From: Bacteroidales bacterium
GTDB taxonomy: Bacteria; Bacteroidota; Bacteroidia; Bacteroidales; P3
Direction: 5' to 3'
NCBI GenBank assembly: GCA_016281475.1
Contig: JAEEIS010000151.1
Coordinates: forward strand, 1 to 8,501
Length of the DNA: 8,501 bases
Shown here: positions 1 to 6,500 of the stretch, piece by piece
How positions within the stretch are numbered: position 1 is the first letter of the stretch
Layout of the letters: each line of letters begins with the position of its first letter
Notes under the pieces: model-generated
Seen by the model: the letters and a program-made list of their open reading frames with translations, nothing else
Databases searched by the model: none
Told to the model about the DNA's origin: nothing
Translations under genes and position numbers: made by a program

Positions 1-141
1 CGCCACCCCCTATCTCGCCAAGGTGCGCACCGTCTGCGGCGACGGCATCTACAGCGATTATGTCGGCACCAACTTTGTGACCATATCGGTAGGCATCGGC
101 GATATGGCCAAACCCGCCTGCACCATCTTCCCAAATCCTGC
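1..141 (+). repeat. Terminal direct repeat, left copy (identical to 8361-8501)
   Basis: All 141 bases match the last 141 bases of the window in the same orientation, without a mismatch. The segment encodes the end of the last Fn3 domain, the linker, and the P-N-P start of the sorting domain. Such an end overlap marks a contig that closes on itself. The length, 141, equals the largest default k-mer of a common metagenome assembler, which makes a graph loop or circular contig the natural reading rather than two biological copies. Confidence 0.97.
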
Positions 142-355
142 TGGTGGCAGCGCCACCGTCATCGTCAACGGAGTGAGCGGCAGGGTAAGGATTGTCGTGG
201 TAGACCTGCATGGCAGCGAACTCACCACCGCGACCCTCGACTGCACTGGCGACTGCACCAAGAGCTTCGACCTGGACCGCTTGGCACCGGGGGCCTACTT
301 CGTACGCATCACCGGCGAGAACACCAGCATGGTCCGCAAGCTGATAATAAGATAA
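2..355 (+). CDS. C-terminal end of the giant surface protein: end of last Fn3 plus T9SS type A sorting domain (5' end outside linear window)
   Basis: This frame is open from the window edge to TAA 353-355. Residues encoded at 2-85 are the final strands of an Fn3 domain, including K-V-R-T-V-C-G. Residues encoded at about 122-352 form a 77-residue T9SS type A sorting domain. It shows the I-F-P-N-P opening, a V-V-D-L-H-G core strand, L-A-P-G-A-Y-F-V-R-I, and a K-L-I-I-R end. In this family the domain folds as a beta sandwich, directs passage through the outer-membrane type IX translocon, and is normally cleaved by a sortase-like peptidase, with the cargo attached to A-LPS or released. A GTG at 23 is in frame but is a valine in mid-domain, not a real start. 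The first 141 bases equal the last 141 of the window, so this is most simply the 3' end of the gene starting at 427. The frame number differs only because the 8360-bp offset is not a multiple of three. If the ends do not join, it is the tail of a paralogue sharing this segment. Confidence 0.93.
   Translation, partial: ATPYLAKVRTVCGDGIYSDYVGTNFVTISVGIGDMAKPACTIFPNPAGGSATVIVNGVSGRVRIVVVDLHGSELTTATLDCTGDCTKSFDLDRLAPGAYFVRITGENTSMVRKLIIR
122..352 (+). other. T9SS type A C-terminal sorting domain
   Basis: The domain is about 77 residues and ends directly at the stop codon, as expected for this signal. Visible family marks are the P-N-P motif at 131-139, the hydrophobic V-D-x-x-G strand near 218-232, the L-A-P-G-x-Y-x-V-R turn near 281-309, and the terminal basic-hydrophobic K-L-I-I-R. 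A Cys-x4-Cys pair (near 242 and 257) within the domain is less typical. The domain implies that the host has a type IX secretion system, none of which is encoded here. Confidence 0.93.
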
Positions 356-426
356 ATATTGCTTGACTGCTTAAAATATGTTGTGCGGCAGCCAGCTTTC
401 TTTTTTCAATTTCAAAAAGCACCTCT
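356..426 (+). other. 71-base non-coding spacer
   Basis: This is the only non-coding stretch in the window. It separates TAA 353-355 from ATG 427 and is clearly richer in A and T than the genes on either side. No purine-rich Shine-Dalgarno sequence precedes the ATG; the nearest bases are an A-run at 414-418 and then CACCTCT, which is ordinary for Bacteroidota. A convincing Bacteroidota promoter (a -33 TTTG with a -7 TAnnTTTG) is not visible. TATGTTGTG at 378-386 is only a partial match. The spacer is short for a terminator, a promoter and a leader together. Confidence 0.8.
361..406 (+). terminator. Weak intrinsic-terminator-like hairpin with T-tract
   Basis: GCT 361-363 can pair with AGC 394-396, and CTGC 367-370 with GCAG 388-391, with a small internal mismatch and a 17-base loop. 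The T-rich run TTTCTTTTTT follows at 397-406. Its place just after the stop codon fits a terminator. The stem is short and imperfect and the loop is large, so this could be chance in AT-rich spacer. Confidence 0.28.
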
Positions 427-501
427 ATGATGAAGAAGTACATACAGATACTCTTGTTCTTGGCGACGATGGTAGCCGTCCCATGTACAATCCAGGGGCA
501 G
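427..501 (+). other. N-terminal Sec signal peptide
   Basis: The first 25 residues have two lysines at 3-4, a hydrophobic core from about residue 8 to 18 (I-L-L-F-L-A-T-M-V-A-V), then a short polar stretch ending Q-G-Q before the first folded module at residue 27. Cleavage near residues 23-25 is inferred. A cysteine at residue 20 follows V-A-V-P, which does not fit a lipobox, so a lipoprotein is unlikely. A Sec signal together with a C-terminal sorting domain is the expected pair for T9SS cargo. Confidence 0.85.
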
Positions 502-3500
502 AGGTTTTACTATACTTGCGACTTTGACAGCGACTCCGCAACAGCCGGGTGGGCGTTCGCGAATGGCTTTCAGGCAAACAAATGGCATATCGGCACCGCC
601 ACCCATAATGGAGGCACAGGGAGCCTCTATGTTTCAAACACGGGCGGCACATCGAACGAGTATACCTTCACCTCTACCTCGTTTGCCTATGCCTATCGGG
701 AATTTATGCTGGATTCTGGTAGCTACTCCATCTCCTACGACTGGCAATGTAGTGGTGAAAGCAACAACGACTACATCCGCGTTTTTCTGGTTCCTGTATC
801 GTACCCCTTAATAGCAGGGCAAGACCCTATGGGAGGCACCAACGCCTCCTACTGGAGCAGCGCTCCCTTGCCGTCGGGATTCATCAGCCTGACGGGATTC
901 GACACAAAGTTGAACCTCCAGCCGTCATGGCAGAACTTCATCTCTGAGTTTACGCTGCCGTCGGCAGGTAGGTACCGTCTGGTGTTCGCTTGGGCCAACG
1001 ATGCAAGTGGCGGCTTGAATCCCCCTGGTGCTATCGACAATATAGTGTTTGCCCAGCCCGCATGCCCTCGACCCGACAACCTGCAATTTAGGAACATCAG
1101 ACCCACTTCGCTTGACTTCACTTGGTCTGAAAACGAAAATGCCACCTCATGGATTGTCGAAATCGACTCGGCCAATGTGACCGTATTGGCAGACATCGTG
1201 TACGATACCAGTTATACTGTCGGCGAGCGTGCCGCCAACACCACCTACACAGTGCGTGTAGCCTCATTGTGTGGCGATGAAGACACCAGCATGTGGTATT
1301 CGACAACATTCCATACCCCCTGCGCATATATCGACAGCTTGCCCTATATCGACGACTTCGAGTCAAGCCCCTACTCAGGTGCTGTCAGCTTTGACCAAGC
1401 CTTCCCCGACTGCTGGACACGTATCAATGATGCCACAGGTCCCTACGGCCACTTCCCCTACATCAGCAACCAGCCCGCCTTTGCACACAATAGCGACAAG
1501 GGCATGTACTGGTATCTGTCGACCGCGGCAGGGTTTTCCGACAACCAGTATGCCATCCTGCCGGGAGTGGACACCTCGGTCTATCGCATCTCCGACCTCA
1601 CGCTGGCATTCTACGCCAAGACCCATGTAGCAAGCGACCACCCCGCCCCCATCGTGGGGGTGATGGCCAATCCATACGACGCCAGTACCTTTACACCAGT
1701 CTACACATTCTCCGACACGGCTATCACACCCCACTGGGCGATATACGTTGTTCCGTTTACCGACTACATGGGCGAGGGCAACTTCATAGCCATCAAATGT
1801 CCGCGACCCTCGTCCAACGCCCATCTAATCGTCGACGACATCCTGCTGACTGATGACTGGTGCAATATCCCGCTTGAAGTCTCTGCCACCCCCAGCATCG
1901 ACGAGGTGACCATCAGATGGAACCCCAACGGCGGCACCAGCTTCACCGTCACGTTGGATACCGACACCGTCAGTTTTCTGACGGACAGCTCGTACACATT
2001 CACCGGACTAACGGTCAACACCCCCTACAGCTACTCGGTGGCCACCGAGTGCGCCGCAGGCTACAGTGCGTTTGTCACAGGTGAAACCCGAACGTTGTGC
2101 ATGCCGCTTGACAACCTGCCCTATGTGCAGACCTTCGAGTATGAACCCAATGGCAGCAGCTCTTCTGGTACTGACTTTATAGGCTGCTGGTACCACCTGA
2201 ACAATGGCACCACCTATGGCGGCTACCCCTATGTTAACAATACCCTCAGCAATCACACTCCTGACGGCATCAAAGGGTTATACTGGTACAATGACACCAC
2301 CGTCGTCACCTACGGCGACTACCAGTGCGTCGTACTGCCCAGCATAGACACCGACCTCTACCCCATCAACACCCTGCAGCTGAGTTTCTGGGCCAGCTCG
2401 GCCTCCGCCTCCTATTCGCCCGTATTCGTTGTAGGGATTATGACCGACCCATACAATATCAACACTTTCACACCAGTTGATACGGTGAACGTGAGCAATA
2501 GCACGTTATGGGGAAACTACACTGTCAACTTCAATTCATACGGCGGCTTTGGCAACCATGTGGCTATTCGTGCCAACCGCCCATCATCCACTTGGGGTGC
2601 CTACATGGACGATATCACACTCAGGGAAATGCCCCCATGTCCCGAAATCAGGAGTCTGACAGCAGACGAGATTGGCTCCACATCGGCCATGATTAGTTGG
2701 CGGTCAACAGCCAGTCTGACCACAGCCTACGGTTTTGACGTATTGTACGACAGCGTCAACTCCATCTCGTATCCACCAAACATGATAGTCACCGACACCT
2801 TTGCCACACTCACCAACCTTACTCCCGCTACCGACTACAAAGTGATAGTCCGCGCCCTTTGTGGCAGCAATTCCGACACAGGGGACAGCATCTTCTTTTC
2901 CACCCACTCGCTTGCATGCGTCGAGATGGACCCCGCCACAGCCGACACGATACGCTTTAGCAATGCTACCGTCGGGCAGTCGGGCTGCTTGGCATACAGC
3001 ACGTATGGCAATACCGCCTACCAAGCCATATATACCGCTTCGGAGCTGACCGCTGCAGGTTTGACTGCTGGAAGAATATATGGCATCGACTTGGGCTTCA
3101 CCACCTCCTCGTCCTACGACAAAGAGTTCACCATCTTTTTGGGCAACTCGTCGACCACTACCATCAACGATGCCGTGCTAGAGAACCCCAATGCCCAGCA
3201 GCTGGTCTACGGCCCTGCCATCCACCCAGTGGGCACGACGGGTTGGCAACACTACGACTTCTTGACCCCCTTTGTCTGGGACGGCTCAAGCAGCATTATA
3301 ATGACCACTTTCATGAACCAGCCTATAGGCTTATCGCAGACCAGCTCGGAGGGAATAACCGGCTATTACGAACCCGCAGCCAACAGGGCACGCTGCCGCT
3401 ATAAGAACTCCGACCCCTTCACCCTATCCGACTACAATTCGGGATTTATCGATGGTTCCTACTCTAATCGGGCATCCATCCACTTCTATCAGGGCGAATG

Positions 3501-6500
3501 TATGACCCTTGCCAGCTGTGCCCCACCGCTGGCGAGGGTGGTCCGTGTCGAACCCTATGAAGTAGAAATAATGTGGGCACCCGGCTACTTGGAAGGCTCT
3601 TGGAATATAGCCCACCGTTATGGCAATTCTGGTGCTTGGGTCTCCGACCTCATAGGCACCAGCCTGACAAGCTATATTTACAACGGTCTTAGCCCTCACA
3701 CACAATGCCAGTTCCGCGTTACGGCACTGTGTGGCGACACCACCATGACTACTACACTATCGGCGACCACGCCTTGTGCACCGCTCATCGAGCTGCCCTA
3801 CACACAGGACTTTGAGGCTGAGCCCATAGGTTCCAACATCACAACCAGTGCATTCCTCGCTTGCTGGCACCGCATCAACAACGGTGCCCCTTATGGCGGT
3901 TACCCCTATGTGAGCAACAACGCCTTGTACAACCATACTTCTGGTGGCACCAAAAGCCTCGACTGGTACAATGGCACCACCAGCGACTATGGTGACTATC
4001 AAGTTGTGGTGCTGCCTCCTGTGGACAGCAGTGTGTTTCATGTGAGAGACTTGCAGCTGACCTTCTGGGCTAAGTCGAGCTACAGCCCTGTCTTTATAGT
4101 GGGTGCGCTGACCGACCCCGAAGACATCACCACCTTTGTGGGTATCGACACCATCCATGTGGGCAACAACACCAACTGGACAGAGTATGAGGTGCCTCTT
4201 CATTCCTATACTGGAAATGGCTCGTATGTGGCCCTGCGTGCCAACCGTCCCATACCTCCACGCCCAAGTTCCTCATGGGAAGCCTACGTGGACGATATTA
4301 CGCTTGACGTGATACCTCTCTGTCCGCATGTCGACAACCTTACCCAGACCGGCGCCACCTTCAATTCCATCACCCTCGAATGGGAAGAGACTGGAGAGGC
4401 CACGCGTTGGAGGGTGGAGTATGACACGGTCGATTTCATCCCTGGTAGACACTCGACCGACTCAACTATCTCGAACGACACCACCTTTATTCTTACAGGG
4501 CTTGACAGTAGCAGGATTTATTATATCTACGTGGCTGCCGACTGCGGTGGCGGAGAATACGGTGCCTATCGCTCAGTTAGAGGTAGGACCCTTGCAGCAG
4601 CTCCCGCCATGCTACCCTATTATTGCTCCTTCGAAGCCGTGGGAAACAACGGTTGGGAACTTCTCAACGGCAACCAAACCAACAGTTGGTATGTTGGGTC
4701 GGCTGTGAACAACGGTGGCTTGCAAAGCCTCTATATTTCTGACGATGGAGGAGCTACCAACAGCTACAACACCGCAGCTGTTTCTTACGTCTATGCCACT
4801 CGCTCCATCAATATCACCGAGACGGGCGAGTTCGTATACAGCTACGACTGGCGCGGACAAGGCGAAAGCCACTACAACGACTTTACCCGCGTGTTTCTAG
4901 CCCCCTCCAGCTACCAATGGAGTGAGAATATAAATCCGACAAGCAGCGCTAATACTTTTGCCACATGGAGCTGTCCGGTCGGATGGGTAGAACTGACTGA
5001 AGACTGCGGCACACCTCGCACGCTAGCAGGTAGTAGCACATGGCGCACAGTGGAAGGCAACTTCCGTTTGAGTACTACGGGGGTGTACAATCTAGTATTC
5101 GCTTGGGCCAACAACAGCGGCATCGGATTCAACCCTCCGACGGCCATCGACAATGTGTCGTTGATGCGAAGCACCTGTCCTTCGCCACTAGTGCATGTCG
5201 ACCACACCACTTCTGACAGTATAGCCGTGCATTGGCAGCCTGGAGGAGAGGAGTCGGCATGGTTGGTGGTCTGCGACACGGTCACAACAGTTGTGTACGA
5301 CACCTTTTATACAATAGGTAACCTCTCGTCTAGCACCAGCTACACGGTTATTGTGCGTGCGCTGTGTGCTGTTGGTGACACTTCACGTCCCAGCTCGGTG
5401 GTGGCTCGCACCCAGTGCGGACTCATCACGGCCCTGCCCTTCGGCCACAACTTCGATTCCCTCTCCACTGCTGGCAGCAATCATGTGCCGGAATGCTGGT
5501 ATGGCCATTCCACATACAGCTCCAACTATCCCGAAGTTGTTGATAGGCAAGACCGCTACAATTCGGGACATAGCCTCTATCTGTCTATGCATTATCCCGA
5601 CAGCACCTACACCATTGTGCAACTGCCAGGCGTAGACACCAGCATACTACCCATCAACACATTGCAGCTCAACTTCAGCCATATGAAAGAATATGGTTCG
5701 GGTGGAGTTGTGGTAGGGGTGTGCACCGCACCTGGGATGGTAGGGTTCACTCCGATAGACACCATTATTGTGAATGAATACCACTCGTGGCATGATTTCG
5801 AGGTGCCAATGACAGACTATATTGGAACAGGTAGCTATATCACACTGAGCCAATACTGTCCGAACGACGATTTAAGCCTTTACCTCGACGAGGTGCAGCT
5901 GGTGCTAGCTCCCAGCTGTGTGCGTCCACGCAACTTGGTGGCCACTACGATTACAACTTCCGACGCATGTTTACGCTGGACTCCCGCCAATGGTGCCGAC
6001 AGCACGTTTGATATTCGTTATGGCCGTGCAGGCTGCAATGTGGACACCCTTACCAGCATTCCTGTCACGGGAGCCGATACGCTACTCCTCACGGGTCTCG
6101 ATAGCGGAGTGGTGTATGATATCTATGTTCGCACCATCTGTGGGAGTGGAGACACAAGTACTTGGACATCAGGCTCGTTCCGCACGCAGGCCAGTTCTCC
6201 CATCAACATTTTCCCCTATATCTGCGACTTTACCAGTCCCGAAGGTCAGGCATGGAACCTAGAGAATGGTAACGAGACAAACAGATGGTATGTGGGCACT
6301 GCCGCATATCACGGCACTTCTGACAACAGGGGACTTTACATTTCTAATAATAACGGTAATACCAATAGCTACAACAACTCCGCAATCTCTTTTGCCTACG
6401 CCTACCGCACTTTCAACATGCCTGTAGGTCAGTATGACTATAGCTTCGATTGGCGCGCACAGGGTGAAAGCCAGTATGCAGACTTCCTCCGAGTATTCCT

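Noticed and set aside
1..427. Frameshift between the head fragment and the main frame
   Set aside because: The frame numbers differ only because the 8360-bp unit is not divisible by three. A stop, spacer and new start separate them, and across the joined ends the frame is continuous.
470..501. Lipoprotein signal at cysteine 20
   Set aside because: The residues before the cysteine are V-A-V-P, not a lipobox, and the C-terminal T9SS domain points to a Sec signal peptide cleaved by signal peptidase I.
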